A DNA stretch of 42,122 nucleotides from Micromonospora arborensis (GTDB taxonomy: Bacteria; Actinomycetota; Actinomycetes; Mycobacteriales; Micromonosporaceae). Positions within the stretch are counted from its first letter, which is position 1. Every line of letters begins with the position of its first letter. A model generated the notes under the pieces. It was not told the origin of the DNA, ran no database searches, and saw only the letters and a list, made by a program, of their open reading frames with translations. This document shows positions 16,323 to 23,348 of this stretch, piece after piece. Where the stretch lies: NCBI RefSeq assembly GCF_003205615.1, contig NZ_PYBV01000010.1, positions 4,976-47,097 of the forward strand. Reading direction: 5' to 3'. The translations under genes and the position numbers were made by a program.

Positions 16323-16625
16323 GCTTCCCCCGACCGCTTCGACAACATCGAACAGGCCCGAACCTTCTGCCGCGACTTCTTCACCTGGTACAACATCCAG
16401 CATCGGCACTCCGGTATTGCCTGGCACACTCCGTACAACGTCCACCAAGGACACGCCGGCATCGTCCACGCGGTCCGCGCCGAGGTCCTGACCGTCGCCT
16501 ACCAGCGCCACCCCGAACGATTCGTCCGTAAACACCCTGAACCAGCAGTCCTGCCCGCAGCGGTATGGATCAACCCACCCGCTCAGGAGCAGGACGACCA
16601 GCAGATTCACTCGAAGAATCCCTGA
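16323..16625 (+). pseudogene. IS3-family transposase (OrfB) C-terminal fragment
   Basis: About 100 codons from R-F-D-N-I-E-Q-A-R-T-F through F-F-T-W-Y-N-I-Q-H-R-H-S-G-I and H-T-P-Y-N-V-H, the C-terminal end of the rve integrase core domain of IS3 transposases. The final catalytic Glu region and everything upstream are missing. The sequence after the stop (cctcaaaaatcttgacacct, to ~16652) resembles an IS3 terminal repeat, marking the right end. The junction with the integrase remnant lies at 16321. Confidence 0.8.
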
Positions 16626-16654
16626 TCAACCCGCCTCAAAAATCTTGACACCTT

Positions 16655-16773
16655 CCGCAGTCGGATCCCGAGATCTACCGTTCGGTGAATGTCGCCATCG
16701 ACATGCTCGCCGAGATCGGGCCAGGTCTGGGACGCCCGCTGGTCGACACGGTGCAGGGTTCGAGGGGCCCGAT
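16655..16773 (+). pseudogene. HigB/RelE-like toxin internal fragment
   Basis: From 16661 the frame reads S-D-P-E-I-Y-R-S-V-N-V-A-I-D-M-L-A-E then I-G-P-G-L-G-R-P-L-V-D-T-V and G-S-R, the conserved core of phage Gp49/HigB-type mRNA interferases. The start and the catalytic C-terminal half are absent, cut by the IS3 end on one side and the immunity gene region on the other. No antitoxin gene remains. Confidence 0.5.
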
Positions 16774-16787
16774 CTACGCTTCCGCCG

Positions 16788-17045
16788 TCAGTCCGAGATC
16801 CGGATCTGCTCCAGGCGCGTCAGAGGCTCCTGGAGGTACTCCATGAGCTCCCGCAGCGCGTCCTTCTCCGCCGTGGTGATCACAACGCCCTCCTCCCACA
16901 CGGCGCCGACGAGCGTCGTGATCGCCAGGTCCCAGGCCCCGGCGCCGGCGGCGTCCCGGACGATCGGCAGGTACTTCGGGCTGATCTTGGGTGCGAGCTG
17001 GTCGATGATTCGGAGGGTGCGCCGGATGTAATCGTTGACTTCCAT
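16788..17045 (-). CDS. MafI-like immunity protein for the EndoU-type toxin
   Basis: An 85-aa acidic helical protein beginning M-E-V-N-D-Y-I-R-R-T-L-R. AGGAGA lies 4 nt before the ATG. It has helices I-I-D-Q-L-A-P-K-I, Y-L-P-I-V-R-D-A-A-G-A-G, D-L-A-I-T-T-L-V-G-A-V and a terminal E-K-D-A-L-R-E-L-M-E-Y-L. Spacing and composition resemble MafI-family immunity proteins, which guard against MafB toxins, some of which are EndoU ribonucleases. It follows the toxin gene by 22 bp, the usual order. It would bind and neutralise the toxin in the cytoplasm (inference). Confidence 0.6.
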   Translation of the reverse strand: MEVNDYIRRTLRIIDQLAPKISPKYLPIVRDAAGAGAWDLAITTLVGAVWEEGVVITTAEKDALRELMEYLQEPLTRLEQIRISD

Positions 17046-17067
17046 GGGTCTCCTGTGGGTGCGGTGG

Positions 17068-17697
17068 TTAGGCCAGCGGGTTGGTGCGGACGCCCTCGCC
17101 GCTGGTGGGGTGGCCGCCGGAGATGCTGCCGTCCTTGTCCAGGGTAACTTTGCAGGTGATGCCGTCGCGAGTGCCGATGACGACCCAGCCGTCGCCGCCG
17201 GGACGCGCCTGAGGGCGGCTGTCGGGGTTGGCGGCGATGCTCTTGAACCAGCCCTCGACCTGCTCCTTGGTGGTGCCGGGCGGGAAGAGCGTCTTGCCGG
17301 GCTCGGTGGAGGAGGGCTTGTGGTCGCCATTGCCCTTGCCGTCGCCGTCCCAGATCTTGTCCATCGCCCCGTCGCCCATCTGACCGAAGCGGTGCATGTC
17401 GTACTTGGCGTCGGTGAACTCGGGGTCGTCCCAGGGGTTGGTCCTCTTGGGCGCCTCGGGCTCGGAGGTGTCGGCGCCCTTCGGGTGGCCCTCCTCGGCG
17501 CGCTGTATGCCGCGCTGCTGGGCTGGTCCCACGCGCTTGGGCATCATGCCGGGGCTGAACTTGGGACGCTTGGGGCCGTCGCCGTCACCGCCGTGCGGTG
17601 GGGTGGGGCCTGAGGGGTGCTTGTTGTGGAGGCCCGCCACAGCGAACAGCACCACCAGGACGGCGGTGGTCCGCAGAGCCGCCATGAGTTGTCGCAT
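17068..17697 (-). CDS. Secreted toxin with EndoU-like C-terminal nuclease domain
   Basis: A 209-aa protein. Residues ~8-24 are hydrophobic (T-T-A-V-L-V-V-L-F-A-V-A-G-L). A Pro/Gly/Lys-rich linker follows to ~110. The C-terminal ~100 residues contain D-K-I-W-D-G-D-G-K-G-N-G-D-H, G-K-T-L-F-P, I-A-A-N-P-D-S, W-V-V-I-G-T-R-D-G-I and a terminal G-G-H-P. This order matches the bacterial EndoU domain (KHIL..D...GGH, GK..FP, A.dP, v.GtrdGv, TaYP), which cleaves RNA. The first His and the T/Y near the end appear replaced, so activity is uncertain. It starts 10 nt after the WXG gene. Confidence 0.65.
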   Translation of the reverse strand: MRQLMAALRTTAVLVVLFAVAGLHNKHPSGPTPPHGGDGDGPKRPKFSPGMMPKRVGPAQQRGIQRAEEGHPKGADTSEPEAPKRTNPWDDPEFTDAKYDMHRFGQMGDGAMDKIWDGDGKGNGDHKPSSTEPGKTLFPPGTTKEQVEGWFKSIAANPDSRPQARPGGDGWVVIGTRDGITCKVTLDKDGSISGGHPTSGEGVRTNPLA

Positions 17698-17707
17698 CGA
17701 GGGCCGC

Positions 17708-18433
17708 CTAGACGTCGAGGAGTGCGCGAAGGGCGGAGAGGCTGGCGATCAGGCCCATCAGCCAGCCGAAGATGCGGCCGGTCCAGCGGACGACGGCGAC
17801 CGCGAGCTGGGCGGCGACAAGCGGTGTGGCGACGCCGAGGGAGAAGACCACCTCGGCCAGCCACACCACGACCTTGGCGATGCAGTCGGCGATGAAGGCG
17901 CGCACGACCTCCCGCACTATCTGCACCACGGTTCCCGCACCACGGGTCGCGGCACCCATGCCGGCGGCCGTGCCCGCGAAGATCCCGGCGACGTCGATGT
18001 TGATGGTGAGGATGTCGCGGTAGGCGTCGGCGGCGGCGCCCTGCCATCCGTCGAGGTCGCCGACCAGCCGCGCCTTGAGGTCCTCGGCGATGGAGAACAG
18101 CTCACTGGCCATGTTGTCCCAGGTCATGGCGTGCGTCTCGATGGTCTCGGGATCACCGGCGAGCCAGTCGAGTGCCTGCTTCAGTGGCTCGACCTGCTCG
18201 ACGGCCCACTCGATGCCCATCGACAGGAGCGTGCTGAACGGGTCGATGGCGATGGCCGCCCCGTCGAGAGCGGCGCCCAAGCCCGCGATTGAGCCGTCGA
18301 TCCAGCTGCCGGAGTCGATGGCGTCCTTGATGCCCATGTAGTCGTCGGCAAGCGGCAGGCCGGTCCAGCCGTCGCGGTGCGCGGCGCTGGTCGAAGGGAT
18401 GTCGGAGGTCGTGGCGACCAGTGGGTTGCTCAT
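17708..18433 (-). CDS. WXG100/PPE-like type VII secretion substrate
   Basis: A 241-aa protein beginning M-S-N-P-L-V-A-T-T-S. A helical hairpin domain carries the W-x-G turn (W130-Q-G132) followed by A-A-A-D-A-Y. The C-terminal ~90 residues are strongly hydrophobic helices (F-I-A-D-C-I-A-K-V-V-V-W-L and V-A-T-P-L-V-A-A-Q-L). In related actinobacterial polymorphic toxins this region is fused to the toxin; here it ends at a stop 10 nt before the EndoU gene, so targeting and toxin are split. It probably acts as the secreted chaperone/carrier. The ribosome-binding site is weak; translation may depend on upstream coupling. Confidence 0.75.
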   Translation of the reverse strand: MSNPLVATTSDIPSTSAAHRDGWTGLPLADDYMGIKDAIDSGSWIDGSIAGLGAALDGAAIAIDPFSTLLSMGIEWAVEQVEPLKQALDWLAGDPETIETHAMTWDNMASELFSIAEDLKARLVGDLDGWQGAAADAYRDILTINIDVAGIFAGTAAGMGAATRGAGTVVQIVREVVRAFIADCIAKVVVWLAEVVFSLGVATPLVAAQLAVAVVRWTGRIFGWLMGLIASLSALRALLDV

Positions 18434-18452
18434 GAGAGGACGCCGGGCCGGC

Positions 18453-18767
18453 TCAGGTCGCGGAGTGGAAGGAGTTGAAGCCGTCGGTGGTCGACTCCTC
18501 GGTCCGCTCGTAGGCGTCGGCGGTTTTCTTGATTCCCGCGGCGAGCAGCGCGATGTTCTCGGCGAGCATCCCCACGCCCTTGTCCTGGTCCCGGTGGCGT
18601 CCCTCAAGGATGGGCGGCAAGAACTGGCAGAGCTGCCCGTACGCATCGTCGGCCTGGAAGATGGTGCCGCTCGCGGCCTTGACGGCGGCGAAGCGGTCGT
18701 GAATGGCCAACATGGCCGTCGCGTGCGCGCGCAGGGCCTCGACGTCGACCTCGAATCCCCCGTGCAT
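18453..18767 (-). CDS. EspC-like type VII secretion target (ESX-associated)
   Basis: A 104-aa all-helical protein. V-D-V-E-A-L-R-A-H-A precedes the signature D-A-Y-G-Q-L-C-Q-F-L-P-P at 41-52, and a second helix A-D-A-Y-E-R-T-E-E near the end resembles the Y-x-x-x-D/E export signal. This is the EspC/T7SS target family that forms heterodimers with partner substrates. Its ATG shares one base with the YbaB-like stop (TGATG), indicating coupled translation. It lies between a YbaB-like and a WXG gene, as in ESX effector operons. Confidence 0.8.
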   Translation of the reverse strand: MHGGFEVDVEALRAHATAMLAIHDRFAAVKAASGTIFQADDAYGQLCQFLPPILEGRHRDQDKGVGMLAENIALLAAGIKKTADAYERTEESTTDGFNSFHSAT

Positions 18768-19159
18768 CAGTAACGCCCCTCTTCGTCCTCGGTGTCGGCG
18801 GTCCGGAATCCGGCCAGCAGGGCCCGGCCGGTCGCCGAGTCGGCGCCGACCGTCTCCCGCACGACCTCGGCGGCGGCCTCGGCGAGCTTGACCCGCGCGT
18901 TGCGATAGGCGCCCATGATCGCCTGCTGCGTCTGCTCCAGGCCCATGCGCTGCACCCGCGCGGAGAGCCGGACGTCGGCCATCGCCCCCGTGGAGTCGAC
19001 GGTGACCTCGACGATCCCGTGGGCGTCGGTGGCCGTGACCCGCAGCGCGCGCAAGCCGGCAGCGGCGGCCTGCGTGTCGGCGGCCCGGCGCGAGGCATTG
19101 GCCTGCCATGCCTCCAGGCGTTCCCGCGCATCCTCGGCGTCCAACAGCGGATTACCCAT
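18767..19159 (-). CDS. YbaB/EbfC-family protein, first gene of the T7SS toxin operon
   Basis: A 130-aa protein starting M-G-N-P-L-L-D-A-E-D with GGAGG 7 nt upstream. A long N-terminal helix is followed by V-T-A-T-D-A-H-G-I-V-E-V-T-V-D-S-T-G and the A-D-V-R-L-S half of the YbaB fold. YbaB-like proteins (EspL in mycobacterial ESX-1) recur beside T7SS substrates and act as chaperones or DNA-binding partners. It heads the five-gene minus-strand operon 19159-16788. Confidence 0.78.
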   Translation of the reverse strand: MGNPLLDAEDARERLEAWQANASRRAADTQAAAAGLRALRVTATDAHGIVEVTVDSTGAMADVRLSARVQRMGLEQTQQAIMGAYRNARVKLAEAAAEVVRETVGADSATGRALLAGFRTADTEDEEGRY

Positions 19160-19460
19160 CGCGCCTCCGTTTCGGTTGCCGAGCAAGGGCTTTAGCGGCG
19201 TCAGTGTAGCCACGGCCCGCCACACCAAGATTGCCGAGCGAATGCGGCGTGATCTGATCAATCTGGATCTCGGCGACGTGGGTGCTGATGATCGCCTTCT
19301 TCGGGCCTGCTCGACCTGGCGGCGGTGATCGGCCCAGGGAGCGCCCACCACCTGGGCGGCCAGGTGTGATGAGCCCGGTCAGCGCCGCAAGCGCAGCTTT
19401 CCTGCGTGTCACCCTCGCCGTGCGCTCCCAGACTGGCCGCAATCGCACGTGAGCACACCA

Positions 19461-19640
19461 CACGCCATCTTCGTGGCGGTGGCCTGTGCGTTCAGTGTGG
19501 AACTCCGCTCCGGACTCGTTGGTAAGAACCTGCGCGGTCGCCAGATGAATGGCGTCGAGACTGCGCAGTGTCGGCTCGGCGAAGCATCGGGCCGTCAAAC
19601 GCTGACCAGAGATAACCAGCGACGACCAGCGGCCCCGAAG
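19461..19640 (-). pseudogene. PIN-domain (VapC-like) toxin C-terminal remnant
   Basis: The minus strand reads A-E-P-T-L-R-S-L-D-A-I-H-L-A-T-A-Q-V-L, the conserved third-acidic-residue helix of VapC PIN domains. The upstream part with the first two acidic residues is absent, and the region after it loses similarity. No VapB partner is visible. A TTG at 19596-19598 is the only nearby start, so it is probably not expressed. Confidence 0.6.
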
Positions 19641-19646
19641 AAACAG

Positions 19647-19679
19647 CAGGTCAGCTGCCGTGTTTGAGCGGCTGACCTG
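19647..19679. repeat. Inverted repeat
   Basis: caggtcagc and its complement flank a 15-nt centre, between the PIN remnant and the HAD pseudogene. It may be a terminator or an operator remnant. Confidence 0.5.
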
Positions 19680-19730
19680 GTGGGCGACGGACGAGTCGAC
19701 CTGTACGCCGGATTCCGTACTGTGGCAACC

Positions 19731-20231
19731 ATGCCGAGCGGCCTGCCTCTCCTCCTGCTGGACGTCGACGGGGTTCTGAACCCGTTCGGGGCTGACCAGT
19801 GTCCATCCGGCTACGAGGAGTTCGATTTTCTTCCCGGACGAGGAGCCGGTACGGCTGTGCCGCGCTCACGCGGCTTGGCTTCGGGAGCTGGGTGACCGGT
19901 TCGAGATAGCCTGGGCAACCGGGTGGGGTGCCGAGGCGAATGCGACTTTCTCGCACCGGTGCTACAGCTTCCACAGCTGCCCGTGATCGGCTTTCCTCCG
20001 ATCCCGTTCGAGCCACGGGAGAAGGTGCCGGCCGTCGCCAAATTATGTGGGCTAACGACCTGCGGTATGGATCGACGACGCGTTACGTCGGAGGAGCGTG
20101 CCTGGGCCGAGGGCCGTAAGGCACCGACGCTGCTAGTTGATGGCGATCCAGCCGGAGGGCTGACCCAAGCGGTAGTCCTCCGAGCGCTCGTTTGGGCGGA
20201 GGACTTGCTTGCCGGCGGCCGGAGCTGGTGA
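19731..20231 (+). pseudogene. HAD-like hydrolase gene with several frameshifts
   Basis: The start reads M-P-S-G-L-P-L-L-L-L-D-V-D-G-V-L-N-P, a HAD motif I (D-x-D-G-x-L). After ~33 codons, near 19829, a +1 shift leads to F-P-D-E-E-P-V-R-L-C-R and W-A-T-G-W-G-A-E-A-N. Another shift near 19957 gives V-L-Q-L-P-Q-L-P-V-I-G-F. At ~20045-20090 a segment V-W-I-D-D-A-L-R lies in yet another frame before the last part A-P-T-L-L-V-D-G-D-P. At least four frame changes separate pieces of one ~165-aa protein. Either decay or assembly indels. Confidence 0.75.
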
Positions 20232-20384
20232 CGCAGCAGCTCTCGGAGTCGGGGCACACATGGGGCACAAGACAGCGTCAAACGTCAGCAACCAGCAACC
20301 AGTGGCATGAGCCGCCGACCCGCGACCAGCACGCCGGCATCGTGACGCAGGTCAGGCCACGGCGGCACAACGTTCCGCTTCAAC

Positions 20385-20762
20385 TCAACCAGGTGCGTTC
20401 GTTTGTCGCTCCGATTGCCGGGACCGCCTCAGCCGACCCAGGTCGACACCGTAGGCGAGCGCGAGGGCGAAGGTCAGAGCCCCACCGGCCCAGGCGGCCA
20501 GCCAGAACCAAATGCCGCGCAGGTCGAGGCCGCGGCCGCTGGCGAAGACGGGATCGTGCGGCGGCGGAAAGAGTCGATGGAATGCGGGAGCGGCGCAGAG
20601 GATGATCGCCCCGGACGCGACGATGCCGCCGACCACAAGGAGCCGCAGGGATCGTTGACCGAAGTCTCGCTGCCGGATCAGATTGGCGACCAGGATCAGG
20701 CCGACCGGGCCGCCGAGGAAGAGAGCCCCGCAGCCGATGAGCGTCGCTGTTCCGGACGTCAC
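20385..20762 (-). CDS. Small membrane protein coupled to GntR
   Basis: A 125-aa protein with three hydrophobic helices (~5-27, 38-60 and 82-105) and a basic tail R-R-S-R-Q-S-E-R-Q. Its GTG overlaps the GntR stop by four bases (GTGA), so the two are translated together. No family is recognised; the pairing suggests an effector of, or a target controlled by, the regulator, such as a membrane sensor or an exclusion-type protein. Confidence 0.75.
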   Translation of the reverse strand: MTSGTATLIGCGALFLGGPVGLILVANLIRQRDFGQRSLRLLVVGGIVASGAIILCAAPAFHRLFPPPHDPVFASGRGLDLRGIWFWLAAWAGGALTFALALAYGVDLGRLRRSRQSERQTNAPG

Positions 20763-21208
20763 GGCCCGATGCTACGTCCGTATCTGACCGTCAACCGGAG
20801 GCGGACTTCAGGAGTTCGGGGTCCGCTGTCGACAGCAACGCTGACAGCAACCTCGCCGGACGGCAGCACCCTTACGAGCGCTGGTATGGACGAAGCTCCG
20901 AGCGTGCAGCCGCTCCCGGACGTGTGCGGACGAGATGAACAACGCTTGTAAGCGAGATGTCGCGGGCGTGGCGGCCGGCTCTGCGAGGAGATTTTCTCGG
21001 CGACGAAGACGCCGACGCCGGGTAGCGTTTCGGTCATCCCTTTGATCCGTAGTACCTGCATGGCGCGGTCGATCACCGGCTCGGTGACCCCGTAGTGCTC
21101 GATCAACTCTCGCCGACTGGGCAGCTTGGAGCCAGGCTGGAACTCGCCTGACGCTATGCGTTCGGCGAGGTCGTCGGCAATCTGCTCGTAGCGGTAACGC
21201 GGTGGCAC
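20759..21208 (-). CDS. GntR family regulator, short form
   Basis: A 149-aa protein from GTG at 21206-21208, with GAGGAG 6 nt upstream. Residues ~3-70 form the GntR winged helix (Y-R-Y-E-Q-I-A-D-D-L-A-E-R-I, G-S-K-L-P-S-R-R-E-L, A-M-Q-V-L-R-I-K-G-M). The remaining ~75 residues are Ser/Arg-rich with no recognisable UTRA or FCD ligand domain. GntR (KorSA-like) repressors commonly control transfer functions of actinomycete integrative elements; its location ~760 bp from attR fits that role. Confidence 0.82.
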   Translation of the reverse strand: MPPRYRYEQIADDLAERIASGEFQPGSKLPSRRELIEHYGVTEPVIDRAMQVLRIKGMTETLPGVGVFVAEKISSQSRPPRPRHLAYKRCSSRPHTSGSGCTLGASSIPALVRVLPSGEVAVSVAVDSGPRTPEVRLRLTVRYGRSIGP

Positions 21209-21405
21209 GTGGTTCTCCTCGGTTGGCAAGAGGAGGTCGATTCCCTCGGTTGGCGCTGTGGGCCGTCCTCGCCGGCGTGGATGTTCGGCGCGTCTCCCGC
21301 GTTCGGGCATCCACGCCTCCAGATCGCTCCGACACAAGGAGACGGCGGTGCTCCCATCGACATGGGCAGGGCAGACCCTGGCGCGAGCGGCCGAGGCGAG
21401 CTGCC

Positions 21406-21687
21406 ATGCCGAAGCCGCCACCGCATCCCGATCAACCGCGGCCACTGGCCCAGCCAGGACGGCCGGCAGTGACCACTCACCACCCGATCAAGCCGGCCTG
21501 GACGTGCGGCGGCTGTGCGGGGGAGTGGCCATGCCAGACCCGGTGCCAAGAGCTGCGAGCCGAGTACGACCGCGCCCCGGTGTCGATGGCCCTCTATCTG
21601 GCCGCCCAACTCGTCGATGCCGCCCATGACCTGGCCCACGTTCCCGCTCGCCACCTGCGCTACCGCTTCCTCGGTTGGACCCGATGA
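21406..21687 (+). CDS. Small Cys/Trp protein typical of actinomycete integrative elements
   Basis: A 93-aa protein with K-P-A-W-T-C-G-G-C-A-G-E-W-P-C (a C-x-x-C plus W-P-C zinc-like cluster), then A-L-Y-L-A-A-Q-L-V-D-A-A-H-D-L and a terminal R-F-L-G-W-T-R. I recall the same layout in short proteins next to GntR genes in Streptomyces elements; its role is not known. The start was chosen at 21406, where GAGGCGAG lies ~8 nt upstream. It is divergent from GntR and overlaps the next gene by ATGA. Confidence 0.7.
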   Translation: MPKPPPHPDQPRPLAQPGRPAVTTHHPIKPAWTCGGCAGEWPCQTRCQELRAEYDRAPVSMALYLAAQLVDAAHDLAHVPARHLRYRFLGWTR

Positions 21688-21788
21688 GCACCCTGCGGCC
21701 GGGTGATGAGAAGTTCCACTACAGCGACGGCTCGCACAAATGGATCCCACCGGACCCGGACTACGACCAGGAAATCTGGGACGAGTAG
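21684..21788 (+). CDS. 34-aa small protein coupled to the preceding gene
   Basis: Begins M-S-T-L-R-P-G-D-E-K-F-H-Y and ends with an acidic tail D-Y-D-Q-E-I-W-D-E. The ATG overlaps the preceding TGA (ATGA). It is very acidic, with four aromatic residues in 34. No family is recognised. It is the last gene before attR. Confidence 0.6.
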   Translation: MSTLRPGDEKFHYSDGSHKWIPPDPDYDQEIWDE

Positions 21789-21968
21789 GTCCGCCAGCAC
21801 AAGCACGGCCACCTCAGGAGCGAGCGCCCGAAGGTCCGCATCCAACGCCTCGTCTGACGCCAGCAGTACAGCAGTTAAGTACAGCAACCCGGCCAGCCGA
21901 ACCGAGCCGAGAAGCGCGCTAGCAGGCCGTGCGAACTCGCATCAAGCCCGATCCGACCGGCTTGCCGA

Positions 21969-22012
21969 GTTCACACCGAAGAGGTCGCTGGTTCGATACC
22001 AGCATCGCCCAC
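21969..22012 (+). other. attR: duplicated 3' end of tRNA-Val
   Basis: Exact 44-bp copy of 8099-8142, with weaker similarity continuing past it (ccttagtttctgcgg against tctcagttccgcagg). It is not a tRNA gene: the acceptor 5' strand, D-arm and the 5' half of the anticodon stem are absent. Just inside are paired gtacagca words (21867-21891), possible recombinase arm sites. Confidence 0.9.
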
Positions 22013-22208
22013 CCTTAGTTTCTGCGGATCCGAAGGCGTCAGCCATGGCGCTCCCGGTTGTCAGTCGGGCAGCATCCGCACATGCCGGAAGTAGTGTGTG
22101 GCCGAAGGTGATATCCCCGACCGTCGTGGTCCCCGGAATTGGTCTAGGCGACATCGGCAGTGGGACACCGGGCGGATCGACCCAAACCGCTGCGCTACCT
22201 TGCTACAC

Positions 22209-22808
22209 GTGGTCGTTGCAGATTCTTTCGCCTCCACGTTCATCGCTGCGGCTGACCCAGCCTGGCAGCAACAGGGAGCGGCGCTCGTCCACGAGTTGCA
22301 GGCTGTTTTGGTACCGGTGGCACGGCGGGTGGATCATATCGGCAGCACCTCGATCCCCGGCATGGCAGCCAAGCCGGTCTTCGACCTGCAGGTCAGCGTC
22401 GCTGACCTCGACGCCGCCGTAGCGGCGTTCGACGAACCGCTGGCCGCCCTCGGATTCTGCCGACGACCATACGAGCGAGACCACGTACCGGCCGGTCGTG
22501 ACGACCCGCCACATAGGTGGGCCAAGCGATACTGGAACAAGCGAAGCGCCGGTGAGCGGCAGGTCAACCTGCATTGTCGGCTCGTAGGCTCACCGAATGA
22601 GCGGCTCGCCTTGCTGTTCCGGGACTGGTTCACGGCGCACCCGCTAGCAGTGCCAGCGTACGCACGGTTCAAGGGCGCTCTGGCCGCCGCCGTCGGCGAC
22701 CTGGGCGTCTACACGGACGTCAAAGACCCGGTGGTCGACCTCGTCGTGACCGTCGCGGAGGAATGGGCTGCCGCCACCGGCTGGTCCCCGGGCGGCGACG
22801 ACCGTTGA
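22209..22808 (+). CDS. GrpB family protein (UPF0157, nucleotidyltransferase fold)
   Basis: A ~199-aa protein with V-D-H-I-G-S-T-S-I-P-G-M-A-A-K-P and D-L-Q-V-S-V, the GrpB signature that carries the nucleotidyltransferase G-S-x...D-x-Q/D residues. N-L-H-C-R-L-V-G-S and R-D-W-F-T-A-H-P complete the family pattern. The exact reaction is not established for most members. The start is uncertain: GTG at 22209 gives the usual length, while an in-frame ATG at 22098 adds 37 atypical residues. It is the first gene after the island. Confidence 0.85.
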   Translation: MVVADSFASTFIAAADPAWQQQGAALVHELQAVLVPVARRVDHIGSTSIPGMAAKPVFDLQVSVADLDAAVAAFDEPLAALGFCRRPYERDHVPAGRDDPPHRWAKRYWNKRSAGERQVNLHCRLVGSPNERLALLFRDWFTAHPLAVPAYARFKGALAAAVGDLGVYTDVKDPVVDLVVTVAEEWAAATGWSPGGDDR

Positions 22809-23122
22809 GGTGGCCGCTGACTGCGGGCGGCGGTTTGCTTGCGGTACTGCCGCTCGGGCCGGCCGCCGCGTTCGCCGTCTCGCAGTGGCCCCGCAGCCTA
22901 GTAGCCGCGCCATGGCTTGACTGGTTCTTGGTGTGGTTGCTGGTCGGCGTCGTGTGCCTGGCCTCGGTGGTCCTCGATCGGAGCGTGCACCCCTTTTCGT
23001 CCCCTCGCGTCGTTGGGGGGAGGCTGACGGCGGGCAAAGTTCAGTGGGTTGCCTCTATGGCGACGTTGGCAACCGTGGTGCTGCTGTGCGGCTGCGGTTC
23101 GGTCCAGCCGCATGATCTCTGA
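22805..23122 (+). CDS. Small membrane protein, start uncertain
   Basis: About 105 aa from TTG in a TTGA overlap with the GrpB stop (an ATG at 22763 is also possible). There are three hydrophobic stretches: L-L-A-V-L-P-L-G-P-A-A-A-F-A, W-F-L-V-W-L-L-V-G-V-V-C-L-A, and A-S-M-A-T-L-A-T-V-V-L-L-C-G-C near the end. No family is recognised. Confidence 0.5.
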   Translation: MRWPLTAGGGLLAVLPLGPAAAFAVSQWPRSLVAAPWLDWFLVWLLVGVVCLASVVLDRSVHPFSSPRVVGGRLTAGKVQWVASMATLATVVLLCGCGSVQPHDL

Positions 23123-23348
23123 GGTCCTGGTGGCGCTGGGGGTGCTCGGCACCAAGACAAAATGGGTGGCCTCGCCAGCCCGTCCCGCCCTACCTTGCAA
23201 CTGGATCTTTTTCTCCGACCCAGTCAAGAGAGGACTTCACCCCCCGTGACGCCGCCTGCTCTTTAGACCTGACCTCTTTCCGTGCATCGGTCGCCGACGT
23301 CGCCGTCGGCTCTTTTCCCATGCCTTCCGTCAGGTCTTCAGAGGGATC

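Larger units (their letters stand above)
8099..22012. mobile_element. tRNA-Val-integrated genomic island (degenerate integrative element)
   Basis: Flanked by exact 44-bp direct repeats of the tRNA-Val 3' end. Inside are a truncated tyrosine integrase next to attL, XRE and GntR regulators, small Cys-containing proteins like those of actinomycete integrative elements, IS fragments and a secreted-toxin module. No intact integrase, replication initiator or FtsK-type transfer gene was found, so it appears immobilised. Several genes in it are broken, fitting an old, decaying insertion. Confidence 0.88.

Noticed and set aside
20230..20310. Possible third integrase end (ggggcacacatggggcaca context)
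   Set aside because: Resembles sequences often found at the ends of actinomycete integrase genes, but no catalytic motif could be read.
21969..22012. A second tRNA-Val gene
   Set aside because: Only the 3' part is present; acceptor 5' strand, D-arm and half of the anticodon stem are missing, so it is attR.
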